Assembly (NCBI RefSeq): GCF_015330125.1
Contig: NZ_JADDXR010000002.1
Coordinates: 1,798,001 to 1,862,000 of the forward strand
Source: Zobellia nedashkovskayae
GTDB taxonomy: Bacteria; Bacteroidota; Bacteroidia; Flavobacteriales; Flavobacteriaceae
DNA length: 64,000 nucleotides
Direction of reading: 5' to 3'
A program made the position numbers and the translations under genes. Numbering within the stretch: the stretch's first letter is position 1; each line of letters opens with the position of its first letter. Shown here in pieces: positions 35,438 to 44,326 of the stretch. The notes below the pieces were generated by a model. That model was not told where the DNA came from. It made no database searches and saw only the letters and a list, made by a program, of their open reading frames with translations.

Positions 35438-36448
35438 TCAATGGTATTTCTCTAAAAATTCTTGAAGTTTATTTACCATGTTTTTGCTTCCACAAAAGAA
35501 AGGTACACGTTGGTGCAACTCGGTAGGCTTAATATCCATGATACGTGTCCTGCCACCAGTTGCCAGTCCGTTTGCCTGTTCCGCTAAAAATGCCATTGGA
35601 TTACATTCGTACAATAAACGTAGTTTACCTTCTTGGGTCACACTACTTTTAGGATACATATAGATACCACCTTTTATCATGTTTCTATGAAAATCAGAAA
35701 CTAAAGAACCAATATACCTTGATGTGTATGGTCTGTCTCCTACTTCTTCTTGGCAGTACTTTATGTAGTCTTTTACCCCTTGGTGAAAATGTCTGTATTT
35801 CCCCTCATTTACAGAATAAATAGTTCCGTCTTCTGGGAACTGCATATTGGGATGTGATAAATAGAAAGTACCAATTGCAGGGTTTAAAGTAAATCCGTTT
35901 ACGCCGTCACCAGTTGTATAAACAAGCATAGTAGATGTTCCGTAAACAACATATCCGGCAGCTACTTGTTGGTTGCCAGGTTGCAGAAAATCTTCCAAAG
36001 TTACAGGTGTTCCCACTGGAGTAACTCTTCTGTAAATTGAAAAAATGGTCCCGACAGAAACATTAACATCCACATTGGATGAACCGTCTAGTGGGTCAAT
36101 AAGTACCACATATTTGTTCTGGTGGCGCTCGTCATTACTGTTTATAGTTATAAAATCATCTTCTTCCTCGGAAGCTATTCCACAAACAATTTCTCTGTTA
36201 GCAAGCGTATTGATGAATTTCTCATTGGCGAATACATCTAATTTTTGTTGGTCTTCACCTTGAATGTTGGTTTCCCCAGCTTTACCAAGGATATCTACCA
36301 AACCAGCTTTGTTAACTTCGTGGTTAACCACTTTTGCCGCTAGACGAATAGCATTAATTAATTTAGAAAGCTCTCCGGAGGAATACTGAAACGAATCTTG
36401 GTTTTCGATAATAAATTCTCCGAGGGTCTGGTTTTTTTTGTGCTGCAT
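35438..36448 (-). CDS. fbp: Class I fructose-1,6-bisphosphatase
   Basis: A 336-residue gluconeogenic enzyme that removes the C1 phosphate of fructose 1,6-bisphosphate. The family signature [25 protein letters not shown] (split: [10 protein letters not shown] and [11 protein letters not shown]) gives the metal-binding Asp/Glu residues, with upstream GIASEEED also a metal ligand segment. C-terminal [15 protein letters not shown] and RVPFFCGSK are typical. It is full length and monocistronic, divergent from the GNAT gene. Confidence 0.97.
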   Translation of the reverse strand: MQHKKNQTLGEFIIENQDSFQYSSGELSKLINAIRLAAKVVNHEVNKAGLVDILGKAGETNIQGEDQQKLDVFANEKFINTLANREIVCGIASEEEDDFITINSNDERHQNKYVVLIDPLDGSSNVDVNVSVGTIFSIYRRVTPVGTPVTLEDFLQPGNQQVAAGYVVYGTSTMLVYTTGDGVNGFTLNPAIGTFYLSHPNMQFPEDGTIYSVNEGKYRHFHQGVKDYIKYCQEEVGDRPYTSRYIGSLVSDFHRNMIKGGIYMYPKSSVTQEGKLRLLYECNPMAFLAEQANGLATGGRTRIMDIKPTELHQRVPFFCGSKNMVNKLQEFLEKYH

Positions 36449-36531
36449 GGATAGACTGTTTATTTGACCACAAATATCGGCTATTTTGTGAAACTATGGT
36501 TCAATGGTTTATATTTGAGCTTTTAAATTTA

Positions 36532-36539
36532 TAACTTTG
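36532..36539 (+). promoter_or_regulatory. -7 promoter element of the GNAT/asparto-kinase-side genes
   Basis: TAACTTTG matches TAnnTTTG; transcription should start near 36545, 14 nt before the ATG at 36559. No clear -33 element at canonical distance was found. Confidence 0.5.
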
Positions 36540-36558
36540 TGTTTTATTTGTAACAATT

Positions 36559-37035
36559 ATGGATTATTCAATTCGAGAGGCAAAAGAGAGTGATATGCCG
36601 CAAGTCCTTACACTTGTTAAGGAGCTGGCTATTTTTGAAAAAGAATCTAACGCAGTAGAAGTTACGGTAGACGATTTGAAAAATGATGGTTTTGGTGAAA
36701 AAAAACTTTTTCACTGCTTTGTTGGTGAAAATGAGGGAGCTATCGTTGGTATGGCATTAGTGTACCCAAGATATTCTACTTGGAAAGGACCCGTTATTCA
36801 CTTGGAAGACTTAATAGTGACGGAGAAAATGCGTGGAAGCGGACTTGGAAGTGCGCTTTTAAAAGAAGTTGTAAAATACGGAAATGATCTTGGCGTAAAA
36901 CGAATCTGTTGGGAAGTATTGGATTGGAACGAACCTGCAATTACATTTTACGAGAAAAAAGGAGCAAATGTAATGAGAGACTGGGATGTAGTGCAGCTAG
37001 ATGAAAAAGGAATTAAATCATTTTTAGACCTTTAA
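36559..37035 (+). CDS. GNAT N-acetyltransferase (diamine acetyltransferase-like)
   Basis: A 158-residue acetyl-CoA-dependent N-acetyltransferase. The acetyl-CoA pyrophosphate loop is MRGSGLGSALL (about 93-103), preceded by the strand HLEDLIVTEK, with the C-terminal NEPAITFYEKKGA (about 125). The pattern AKESDMPQVLTLVKELAIFEK at the start resembles spermidine/diamine acetyltransferases. Substrate is not certain. A short gap of 14 bases separates it from the next gene, suggesting co-transcription. Confidence 0.88.
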   Translation: MDYSIREAKESDMPQVLTLVKELAIFEKESNAVEVTVDDLKNDGFGEKKLFHCFVGENEGAIVGMALVYPRYSTWKGPVIHLEDLIVTEKMRGSGLGSALLKEVVKYGNDLGVKRICWEVLDWNEPAITFYEKKGANVMRDWDVVQLDEKGIKSFLDL

Positions 37036-37049
37036 TAAGAGCTATTTTA

Positions 37050-37385
37050 ATGAATTACGATGGTAAAAAATTTCGGCCCTTACAGAATTCCAATAATGGG
37101 GAGACTACCCAGGACACTATCTTTCATTACCAGCAAAAAGGAAATATACTTACTTCTGAATACGCGGGTGGCAAAATAGTAAAGGGACACCTTATTGGAT
37201 TAGTAGGGGATGATGGTAATATAGAAATGCGCTATCATCAAGTTAATACAGATGGTGAGCTAATGACCGGTTTTTGTTCGTCAAAACCAGAGATTACCAA
37301 AGACGGAAAAATAAGATTACACGAAAGCTGGCAGTGGACTTCTGGAGACAGGTCTCAGGGCAATTCTATTCTAGAAGAGCTTTAG
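37050..37385 (+). CDS. Small beta-rich conserved protein (often labelled n-acetylglutamate synthase)
   Basis: A 111-residue protein, predicted almost all beta: YDGKKFRPLQNSNNGET, FHYQQKGNILTSEYAGG, GNIEMRYHQVNTDGELMTG, RLHESWQWTSGDRSQGNS. Strand-turn repeats and two Trp suggest a small lipocalin- or avidin-like barrel. Homologues are sometimes named n-acetylglutamate synthase, apparently by transfer from an adjacent GNAT gene; no acetyltransferase motif is visible here. It is probably co-transcribed with the GNAT upstream. Function unknown. Confidence 0.7.
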   Translation: MNYDGKKFRPLQNSNNGETTQDTIFHYQQKGNILTSEYAGGKIVKGHLIGLVGDDGNIEMRYHQVNTDGELMTGFCSSKPEITKDGKIRLHESWQWTSGDRSQGNSILEEL

Positions 37386-37455
37386 CCGTTTTTTAACATA
37401 AAGAATAAAAATATACTTTTCCGTTAAGCGGAAATCAGAATAAAGATTTAAAAAT

Positions 37456-38706
37456 ATGCGAGTATTTAAGTTTGGTGGCGCATCCGTAAAAGATGCTGAT
37501 GGAGTAAAAAACGTAGTTAATGTATTAAAGCAAACAGGCCATGACAATACTATAGTTATCGTATCTGCAATGGGTAAGACCACAAATGCTATGGAAGCTA
37601 CGGTCAATGCTTATTTTAGTGATAAATCTGCTTTGAAGGCTGCGTTTCAAGAAACCATAGCGTATCATGATGCAATACTTCGAGACCTTTTTCCAAATAC
37701 GAATCATGAAGTTTTTGGTCAGGTAAAAGGTCTTTTTGAGGAGGTACAGGGGTTTTTGGCATGGAACAAATCGCCTAACTACAACTTTGTTTATGATCAG
37801 GTTGTGGGTTACGGAGAGTTGGTGTCTACAACCATATTAAATGCTTATTTGAACGAAGTAGGCATCAATAGTAATTGGGTGGATATTCGGGATTTTATTA
37901 AAACCAATGATATTTACCGTGATGTTTCTGTTAATTGGGAGAAGACCCAAGAACGGATATCTAAAGGTATAGATAAAACTAAATTGAATATAACCCAAGG
38001 TTTTTTGGGTAGTGACGATAACAATTTTACAACTACATTGGGTAGGGAAGGATCAGATTATACAGCGGCCATTTTGGCGTATTGCTTGAATGCAGATTCG
38101 GTTACCATATGGAAAGATGTACCAGGTGTTTTAAATGCCGATCCACGTTATTTTACGGAAACGCAATTACTCAACAATATATCGTATCGAGAGGCAATTG
38201 AACTTGCTTTCTATGGAGCTTCGGTAATTCATCCAAAGACCTTACAGCCTTTACAACAAAAGGAAATTCCACTTCACGTAAAATCATTTATTAATCCAAA
38301 AGGTCCAGGTACCACGGTTGGTAAAGGAGTAGGTATAGAGCCAAAAGTGCCTTGTTTTATAGTGAAGAAAGACCAAGTATTGATGAAATTGTCCTCATTG
38401 GATTTTTCGTTTATTGTAGAAGACAGCATCAGTGAGCTTTTTAAATTATTCCATGACCATAAGATGAAAGTTGGCCTGATTCAGAATTCGGCAATTAGTT
38501 TTTCGGTCTGTGTTGATAATCGTTTTGGTCGTTTAGACGATCTTTTAAATCTTCTAAAAAGTAGGTTCAAAGTTGTTCATCATGAAGGTGTATCTCTTTA
38601 TACTATTAGACATTTTGATGAAAAGGCAATTGATTCTTTGCAAAACGGACATGAAGTTCTTTTAGAACAGAGAGGTAAAGAGACCTTACAGTTGGTCGTA
38701 AAGTAA
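37456..38706 (+). CDS. Aspartate kinase (monofunctional)
   Basis: A 416-residue enzyme phosphorylating aspartate, the first step toward Lys, Met and Thr. It shows the N-terminal KFGGASVKD (about 5-13), IVSAMGKTTN (about 36), GREGSDYTAAILAY (about 197) and the ATP-site segment VTIWKDVPGVLNADPR (about 215). A C-terminal ACT pair (about 300-416) suggests allosteric control. No homoserine dehydrogenase domain is fused. Which amino acid inhibits it cannot be told. Confidence 0.92.
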   Translation: MRVFKFGGASVKDADGVKNVVNVLKQTGHDNTIVIVSAMGKTTNAMEATVNAYFSDKSALKAAFQETIAYHDAILRDLFPNTNHEVFGQVKGLFEEVQGFLAWNKSPNYNFVYDQVVGYGELVSTTILNAYLNEVGINSNWVDIRDFIKTNDIYRDVSVNWEKTQERISKGIDKTKLNITQGFLGSDDNNFTTTLGREGSDYTAAILAYCLNADSVTIWKDVPGVLNADPRYFTETQLLNNISYREAIELAFYGASVIHPKTLQPLQQKEIPLHVKSFINPKGPGTTVGKGVGIEPKVPCFIVKKDQVLMKLSSLDFSFIVEDSISELFKLFHDHKMKVGLIQNSAISFSVCVDNRFGRLDDLLNLLKSRFKVVHHEGVSLYTIRHFDEKAIDSLQNGHEVLLEQRGKETLQLVVK

Positions 38707-38795
38707 TCTTCCCATTGTAGGTCTAAATTTGTTAAAAAGGGTTTCTCCTCTTACGTTTTTCCTATCTTAGCGGTCACCTAATTGATAAATGAACT

Positions 38796-40610
38796 ATGGG
38801 TTTAGTGACCGCTAAAGAAGTGGCCAAAGCTACCAAACTAGATAAATACGGAGTTTTTGGTACGTTTACGGCTTGGATATTGCTTAGGGTCACGAAGATT
38901 TCTAACATGAACAAGCGGTACGATAAGATGAGCCATCTAAATGGCCCAGATTTCTTGGATGCAGTTCTTGAAGAGTATGAGATTGATTACGAAATACCCG
39001 AAGAAGATTTAAAACGCTTACCTAAAGAAGGGCCATATATCACAGTTAGTAATCACCCATTAGGTGGTATGGACGGTATTGTTTTGTTGAAGTTAATGCT
39101 TCGCCATAGACCGGATTATAAGGTAATGGCTAATTTTCTTTTACAGCGCTTTAAGCCTTTGGCCCAATACATATTTCCGGTAAATCCTTTTGAAGACCGT
39201 AAGGAGGCTAAAAGTAGTATAGCGGGTTTTAAGAATGCTATGTTACATTTAAAAGAAGGCCACCCTATTGGTATTTTTCCTGCAGGTGAAGTTTCTACGC
39301 AAAAGGAAGGCAAAATAGCCGTAGATAAACCTTGGGAAGAAACGGCTATTAAACTTATTAGAAAGGCAGAAGTACCCGTTGTTCCCATATATTTTCATGC
39401 CAAAAATAGCAAGTTGTTTTATCGCCTTGCAAAAATTAGCGGAGTTTTTAGAACGGCAAAGTTACCATCTGAAGTGTATTCTCAGAGAAATAGACCTATT
39501 AAGATACGGATTGGGCAACCTATTTCTTTGGCAACTCAGAATGAGCAAAAGACCTTAGAAGAGTATACGGAGCTACTGCGTAAAAAAACTTACATACTGG
39601 CCAATGCCTACGAAAAAGAAAGGTTAATAGATCAAATACCTACTTCTCTAAAACTGCCCAAACAACCACGGAAAATAGTAAAACCTGTAAAGGGAGAGGT
39701 GATTGAAGCAGAAATAGAAAAACTTGTTGAAAATGACAGGCGACTCCTGCAGAGCAAGAATTACGAGGTGTTTTTGGCACCTGCAGATGAAATCCCTTTT
39801 ACCCTTCAAGAAATTGGACGGCAACGCGAGATTACATTTCGTGAAATAGGGGAGGGTACCAATAACTCCATAGATATTGATAAATTCGACTCGTATTATC
39901 ACCATATGTTTTTGTGGGATAATGATTCCAAGGTCATTGCCGGGGCATATCGCATGGGTCTTGGGTCGGAGATTTTTGCCAAATATGGCATAGATGGTTT
40001 CTATCTTCAAGATTTATTTCGTTTTGAGCCCGAACTTTTTGGGATGATGAGCCAATCTATTGAAATGGGTAGGGCCTATATCGTAAAGGAATATCAGTTA
40101 AAACCAATGCCTTTGTTTCTACTTTGGAAGGGTATTGTACATACTACGTTAAGGCATCCAGAGCACAAATATCTGATAGGGGGAGTAAGCATCAGTAACC
40201 AATTTTCTAACTTCTCAAAATCTTTGATGATCGAGTTTATGAAAAGTAATTATTGGGATCCTTATGTGGCTCAGTACATAAGGCCTAAAAAAGAATTTAA
40301 GGTGAAGTTGAAGGATGCCGATAAGGAATTTATTTTTGATGAAACTCAGGCAGATTTAAACAAATTTGATAAATTGATTGATGAGGTTGAACCGGGAAAT
40401 CTTAGGTTACCCGTCCTGATTAAAAAGTATATTAAACAAAATGCGAAAGTAGTCGCATTCAATGTAGATCCTTTGTTCAATAATGCAATAGACGGGTTAA
40501 TGTACATTAAGATTGCAGATTTGCCGCAAAGTACAGTAAAGCCTGTAATGGAAGAGTTTCAGGCAGAATTGGAGCGCAAATTTATGGAGTCCCAAGAAAA
40601 TGTGGAATAA
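38796..40610 (+). CDS. Bifunctional acyltransferase, OlsF-like ornithine/amino-lipid synthase
   Basis: A 604-residue fusion. The N-terminal half (about 60-270) is a PlsC/OlsA-type acyltransferase with the NHxxxxD motif (SNHPLGGMDG, about 87) and the FPAGEVS box (about 165). The C-terminal half (about 310-520) is a hemolysin/OlsB-like N-acyltransferase of the GNAT superfamily (EVFLAPADEIPF, ITFREIGEGTNNS, EMGRAYIVKEYQ). This is the domain order known from OlsF, which makes ornithine lipid by N- then O-acylation in Flavobacterium johnsoniae and Serratia. Whether the amino acid is ornithine or glycine is not visible. TAAATTTG (38724-38731) upstream is a possible -7 element. Confidence 0.85.
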   Translation: MGLVTAKEVAKATKLDKYGVFGTFTAWILLRVTKISNMNKRYDKMSHLNGPDFLDAVLEEYEIDYEIPEEDLKRLPKEGPYITVSNHPLGGMDGIVLLKLMLRHRPDYKVMANFLLQRFKPLAQYIFPVNPFEDRKEAKSSIAGFKNAMLHLKEGHPIGIFPAGEVSTQKEGKIAVDKPWEETAIKLIRKAEVPVVPIYFHAKNSKLFYRLAKISGVFRTAKLPSEVYSQRNRPIKIRIGQPISLATQNEQKTLEEYTELLRKKTYILANAYEKERLIDQIPTSLKLPKQPRKIVKPVKGEVIEAEIEKLVENDRRLLQSKNYEVFLAPADEIPFTLQEIGRQREITFREIGEGTNNSIDIDKFDSYYHHMFLWDNDSKVIAGAYRMGLGSEIFAKYGIDGFYLQDLFRFEPELFGMMSQSIEMGRAYIVKEYQLKPMPLFLLWKGIVHTTLRHPEHKYLIGGVSISNQFSNFSKSLMIEFMKSNYWDPYVAQYIRPKKEFKVKLKDADKEFIFDETQADLNKFDKLIDEVEPGNLRLPVLIKKYIKQNAKVVAFNVDPLFNNAIDGLMYIKIADLPQSTVKPVMEEFQAELERKFMESQENVE

Positions 40611-40620
40611 CACTCTTAAG

Positions 40621-41121
40621 TTAAATGGCACCGACTATTTTACTTCTTCTTTCAAATAATAAGTTGTCTTTCCAAATACCATCTCTTTGGGCAATTCGTT
40701 CGCGTTTTCCTATATATCGGAACCCCATTTTTTCGTGAAGTCTAATGCTGCCTTTATTTTCTGGAAATATACCTGACTGCAATGTCCAAAAGCCGTTTTC
40801 TTCACTTTCCGAAATTAGCGCTTGCATCAATTTAGAACCAACGCCTTTTCCTTGTGCATCTTGTAAAATGTAGATGCTTACTTCTGCTACACCACAATAA
40901 ACAGCCCTTTTAGAGACAGGTGAAAGTGCTGCCCAGCCCATACATTTGTCGCCTAAAAAAGCAACTAGTCTGCAATGTTCAAGATGATTGGCGGACCAAG
41001 CTTCGTAAGTTGGCGTTTGCTGTTCAAAAGTAGCATAACCCGTGGACATCCCTTCAGCGTATATTTTAGAAACGGATGGCCAATCTTCAGGTAACATGGC
41101 TTTTAGTTCTATTTCAATCAT
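40621..41121 (-). CDS. GNAT N-acetyltransferase, phosphinothricin/methionine-sulfone acetyltransferase type
   Basis: A 166-residue acetyltransferase. The acetyl-CoA loop is QGKGVGSKLMQAL (about 93-105), preceded by VAEVSIYILQ and followed by IRLHEKMGFRYIGKRERIAQRDGIWKDNLLFER, the characteristic end of the Pat/MnaT group. Such enzymes acetylate L-amino acid analogues such as methionine sulfone and phosphinothricin. It ends 10 bases from the convergent OlsF-like gene. Confidence 0.85.
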   Translation of the reverse strand: MIEIELKAMLPEDWPSVSKIYAEGMSTGYATFEQQTPTYEAWSANHLEHCRLVAFLGDKCMGWAALSPVSKRAVYCGVAEVSIYILQDAQGKGVGSKLMQALISESEENGFWTLQSGIFPENKGSIRLHEKMGFRYIGKRERIAQRDGIWKDNLLFERRSKIVGAI

Positions 41122-41144
41122 TTTCTGAGGGCACAGGGTTTGTT

Positions 41145-41543
41145 TTATAGACTTTTAAACCAATCCTGAAAATATTCACCTACTACGATTGTAAGATCCA
41201 TTTTATTACTGGCTGCATTTATCAGGCTCATAATAATCAATACAATTCCTATTACAGCTGCAAAACAACCCACAATAGGTATGATACCCAAAACAAAGGT
41301 CAGTAACCAAATTCCAAGGGTTTGACGTATGTAGAAGCTCCCAAACTCAGTTCTGTTCTGAGAGTTCATTATAAGTGCTACAACCCACCCTATAATGGTA
41401 AGGTGAGCTATAATGGCTACAATTTTACCATTATCAGGACTATTGGGGTCAAAAGTTTTCTTTACTTCTTCTTGAAATTCATTGGCTGCTTTCTTGGCAT
41501 CATCTGCAAAGTCTTTTCCAAAATCTTTATTACCGTCTGCCAT
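41145..41543 (-). CDS. Small membrane protein (DUF4870-like)
   Basis: A 132-residue protein with a soluble charged N-terminus (GNKDFGKDFADDAKKAANEFQEEVKKTF) and three hydrophobic helices (about 42-60, 75-92, 94-112). The segment NGKIVAIIAHLTIIGWVVALIMN followed by FGSFYIRQTLGIWLLTFVLGIIPIVG is typical of the DUF4870/import-component family. Function unknown. Start ATG at 41543 lies 46 bases after the VOC gene on the same strand. Confidence 0.75.
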   Translation of the reverse strand: MADGNKDFGKDFADDAKKAANEFQEEVKKTFDPNSPDNGKIVAIIAHLTIIGWVVALIMNSQNRTEFGSFYIRQTLGIWLLTFVLGIIPIVGCFAAVIGIVLIIMSLINAASNKMDLTIVVGEYFQDWFKSL

Positions 41544-41589
41544 CGTATTAGTTTTGTTGGTTATTATATTTTAAATGTAACTAGTTTTT

Positions 41590-41976
41590 TTATAAAAACG
41601 CCTTGTCTTTAGGTTCCCATAGTTCTAGCTTATTTCCTTCTGGGTCTAAAATCCATCCGAATTTACCGTAATCATATTCTTCTATTTCGCCAACTACGGT
41701 AACTCCCTCTTGTTTCAAAATCTCGAGCAATTCTACCAAATTCTCGACCCTAAAATTCATCATGAACTGCTTTTTACTGGGTTCATAATAGGTGGTGTCC
41801 TCATTCATTGGGCTCCATTGTGTTGAGCAATCGTTGCCTTCTTTATCTTTCCACCAAAAAGTACATCCGTATTGGTCTGTATTGAGGCCTAGATGCTCTT
41901 TATACCATGTTTTTATTTGATCGGGATTTTTGCTCTTGAAAAAGAAACCTCCTAAGCCTGTTACTCTATTTTTCAT
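41590..41976 (-). CDS. VOC superfamily (glyoxalase/bleomycin-resistance-like) protein
   Basis: A 128-residue single-module VOC protein. It has paired beta-alpha-beta-beta-beta units: TGLGGFFFKSKNPDQIKTWYKEHLGL at the N-terminus and FRVENLVELLEILKQEGV...GKFGWILDPEGNKLELWEP at the C-terminus. The terminal DPEGNKLELWEP is the family hallmark and contains the metal-ligand Glu. Substrate unknown. It is one of three VOC genes in the window and lies at the start of a leftward gene run. Confidence 0.87.
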   Translation of the reverse strand: MKNRVTGLGGFFFKSKNPDQIKTWYKEHLGLNTDQYGCTFWWKDKEGNDCSTQWSPMNEDTTYYEPSKKQFMMNFRVENLVELLEILKQEGVTVVGEIEEYDYGKFGWILDPEGNKLELWEPKDKAFL

Positions 41977-42030
41977 ATCGGCAGTAATTTTTGGTTTGAT
42001 AGGTCTTTAAAGTTATGAAGTTGTAAAGAA

Positions 42031-42495
42031 TTATTTATTGCTAGGCCTTGTATTTCTCTCGTATGATGCAATCCAATCCTGTGCGGTCATTTTTTGACAA
42101 AGTTTGGCAATTAGTTCGTATGGTATGTCATTCATATATTTAAAACGGATGCAGCTTTTGCCCATGTCCAGTTTTCTTTTGCAATGCTTTGGGTATTCGG
42201 CAACAAACCAGTTGTTCAATTTTGAATCCGCATATATACCAGAATGATATAGTGCTACAAAGTTTTTTTGTGAAGCCAAATTTATAAACGGAAGTGGAAG
42301 TTTTGGGTCGCAATGATAGCCGTTTGGGTATACAGAATGTGGAACAACATAACCCAACATACCGTAGCTTATTTGTTCCTCAAACCCCTTTGGTATATTT
42401 TTTAATATTGTATTTCTCAGTAAGGAGATAACTTCTTGCCGTTCTGGTGGAAGTTGAGCAATATAATCTTGCGGTGAATCTGCTTTGTAGTTCAT
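42031..42495 (-). CDS. DUF1801 domain protein
   Basis: A protein of about 154 residues of the DUF1801/YdhG-like family (DSPQDYIAQLPPERQEVISLLRNTILKNIPKGFEEQISYGMLGY at the start, LDMGKSCIRFKYMNDIP later). The frame begins with a TTG at 42501, overlapping the preceding VOC stop; I prefer the ATG at 42495 (MNYKADS), two bases after that stop. It is probably co-transcribed and coupled with the VOC gene. Function unknown. Confidence 0.85.
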   Translation of the reverse strand: MNYKADSPQDYIAQLPPERQEVISLLRNTILKNIPKGFEEQISYGMLGYVVPHSVYPNGYHCDPKLPLPFINLASQKNFVALYHSGIYADSKLNNWFVAEYPKHCKRKLDMGKSCIRFKYMNDIPYELIAKLCQKMTAQDWIASYERNTRPSNK

Positions 42496-42497
42496 GC

Positions 42498-42869
42498 TCA
42501 AACATGTTGATCAATAAGGATAGGATTACCATCCGGGTCTAAGATCATACATCTTCCAGGACCTGCTGTGCTTTCATCTACCTCGGCTTCTAAGTGAATT
42601 CCTTTTGCCTTAAAATGTTTTTGAAGTTTACGGACATCATCAAAAGAATCTTGTGTTTCCGCATTTGAGTTCCACCCTGGATTAAAGGTTAGAATATTTT
42701 TGTCGAACATACCTTGAAAAATACCTATGGTAGCGTTGCCATTTTTCAGGATTAACCAATTTTGCGTAATATCCCCTGCAAATACAGAGAAGCCCAAAGT
42801 TTCATAAAACTGTTTGGATGCTTGAATGTCATGGACATTCAAGCTCACAGAAAAGTTACCTAATTGCAT
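42498..42869 (-). CDS. VOC superfamily protein
   Basis: A 123-residue VOC protein with LGNFSVSLNVHDIQASKQFYETLGFSVF at the N-terminus and GRCMILDPDGNPILIDQH at the end. The GxxILDPDGN motif is typical. It probably binds or breaks down a small molecule with a divalent metal; no substrate can be named. The DUF1801 gene follows almost without a gap. Confidence 0.87.
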   Translation of the reverse strand: MQLGNFSVSLNVHDIQASKQFYETLGFSVFAGDITQNWLILKNGNATIGIFQGMFDKNILTFNPGWNSNAETQDSFDDVRKLQKHFKAKGIHLEAEVDESTAGPGRCMILDPDGNPILIDQHV

Positions 42870-42953
42870 CGTTTTTGATTTTTAGATGAATAAACTATAC
42901 GCCTCATAATCCGGTGGGGGAGGTATATGCAATTTGGACTATGGTCTTCTAAG

Positions 42954-43916
42954 TTAGCAAAATTTTTCTTTTACCTTATCTACTACGGTTTGTGCCAGTT
43001 TTTCAAGACTTTCTACAGTCCATCCAGCTACATGTGGTGTGAGCAATACATTTTCTGCTTGAATTAAGTATTGAAAAGCTTCGGGCATTTTACTTAAGTC
43101 CGGAGTGCCGCTAGCAGTTGTGCCGAACATATTTTCAAAAGAAGTTTTTTCATATTCTAATACATCTAGGCCTGCGCCTAAAACCTTACCTGATTTTAGT
43201 CCTGATACTAAATCTTCAGTAATAACTGCCTTGCCTCTTGCTGTATTCAATAGCCAAAATGGATTATGAAATTTCTCTATAAACTCAGCGTTTACCATGC
43301 CAATGGTAAGTTCAGTTTGAGGAATATGTAAGCTTAATACATCTGTACGTTGGTGCAATTCCATAATACCTACTTGGCGTGCATTTTCATCACCTACACC
43401 ACCTTGAATGTCATAACAAATTACCTCTATATCAAAACCACGCAGTTTTTTTGCAAAAGCTTTACCCATATTGCCATAACCAACAATTCCAACGGTTTTG
43501 CCGTCTAGTTCAATACCACGGTTACCTTCACGGTCCCATTTACCCGTGCGAACTTCCCTATCGGCTTTTTGTAGTTTATTGAAAAGTGATAGTAGCATAC
43601 CCAAAGTATGCTCTCCAACAGCGTTTCTATTACCTTCCGGAGCGGCCGCCAAGAATATGTCATTGGCTTCAGCATGAAGAGCATCAATATTTTCTAACCC
43701 AGCACCTAGTCTTCCTATAAATTTGAGTTTGGAAGCCTTGTTTAAAAATTCACTATCAATGCTAAAACGGCTACGAATGATAAGTCCGTCATATTCATGA
43801 ATTTTAGCTTCAATTTCTGCTTTTGAAGAAACATAGTCTTCATCGTTCTGAAAACCTAATTCATTAAACTGTTCTATTAGTAGGGGATGGTTAACATCCA
43901 CATGTAAAATTTTCAT
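42954..43916 (-). CDS. D-isomer-specific 2-hydroxyacid dehydrogenase (phosphoglycerate dehydrogenase-like)
   Basis: A 320-residue NAD-dependent dehydrogenase. The dinucleotide loop is GIVGYGNMGKAFAKKL (about 143-158), with the substrate Arg in LNTARGKAV (about 226), Glu in GLDVLEYEK, and the catalytic His in LLTPHVAGWTVES (about 294). No ACT domain, so it is shorter than the long SerA type. Serine biosynthesis is possible, but other 2-hydroxyacids fit. It lies 9 bases after a cupin gene on the same strand. Confidence 0.9.
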   Translation of the reverse strand: MKILHVDVNHPLLIEQFNELGFQNDEDYVSSKAEIEAKIHEYDGLIIRSRFSIDSEFLNKASKLKFIGRLGAGLENIDALHAEANDIFLAAAPEGNRNAVGEHTLGMLLSLFNKLQKADREVRTGKWDREGNRGIELDGKTVGIVGYGNMGKAFAKKLRGFDIEVICYDIQGGVGDENARQVGIMELHQRTDVLSLHIPQTELTIGMVNAEFIEKFHNPFWLLNTARGKAVITEDLVSGLKSGKVLGAGLDVLEYEKTSFENMFGTTASGTPDLSKMPEAFQYLIQAENVLLTPHVAGWTVESLEKLAQTVVDKVKEKFC

Positions 43917-43925
43917 AATATAAAT

Positions 43926-44291
43926 TTAGATTTTCGGGTAATTGTTCTGTGTAATCTCATGTTCTATATTTCCGGTATGAGCTGTATTCAGTTTTTCGAA
44001 CAGTAAAACAAGGACTTCTTCTCCTTCTTTTGTTGAAGGGCAGTGCTCAACTCCCTTTGGAACAACAATAATTTCACCTTCATTAACAACTTCTGTACGG
44101 TCTCGAAATTTCATATACAGCACACCTTTTAGTACTTGAAAAAGCTCATCTTCATTTTCGTGTGCATGCCATATAAATTCGCCCTCAATTTTAGCTAGAA
44201 GAACTTGCATATCATCTACAACTGCAATCTGATGTGGATGCCATTGTTTACTAAAAAGAGTGTGCTTCTGTGCCAGATTGATAGCTTTCAT
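43926..44291 (-). CDS. Cupin domain protein
   Basis: A 121-residue single-domain cupin. The metal-site motif is HAHENEDELFQVLKGVLYMKF (His 62, His 64, Glu about 68), then GEIIVVPKGVEHCPS with the fourth His at about 98. Such proteins isomerise or oxidise small molecules, or act as binding proteins; the function here is open. It is 9 bases upstream of the dehydrogenase gene and may share its transcript. Confidence 0.87.
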   Translation of the reverse strand: MKAINLAQKHTLFSKQWHPHQIAVVDDMQVLLAKIEGEFIWHAHENEDELFQVLKGVLYMKFRDRTEVVNEGEIIVVPKGVEHCPSTKEGEEVLVLLFEKLNTAHTGNIEHEITQNNYPKI

Positions 44292-44326
44292 CAGTTCAAA
44301 ATTTGTGAGCTGAAAGATATCAATTT

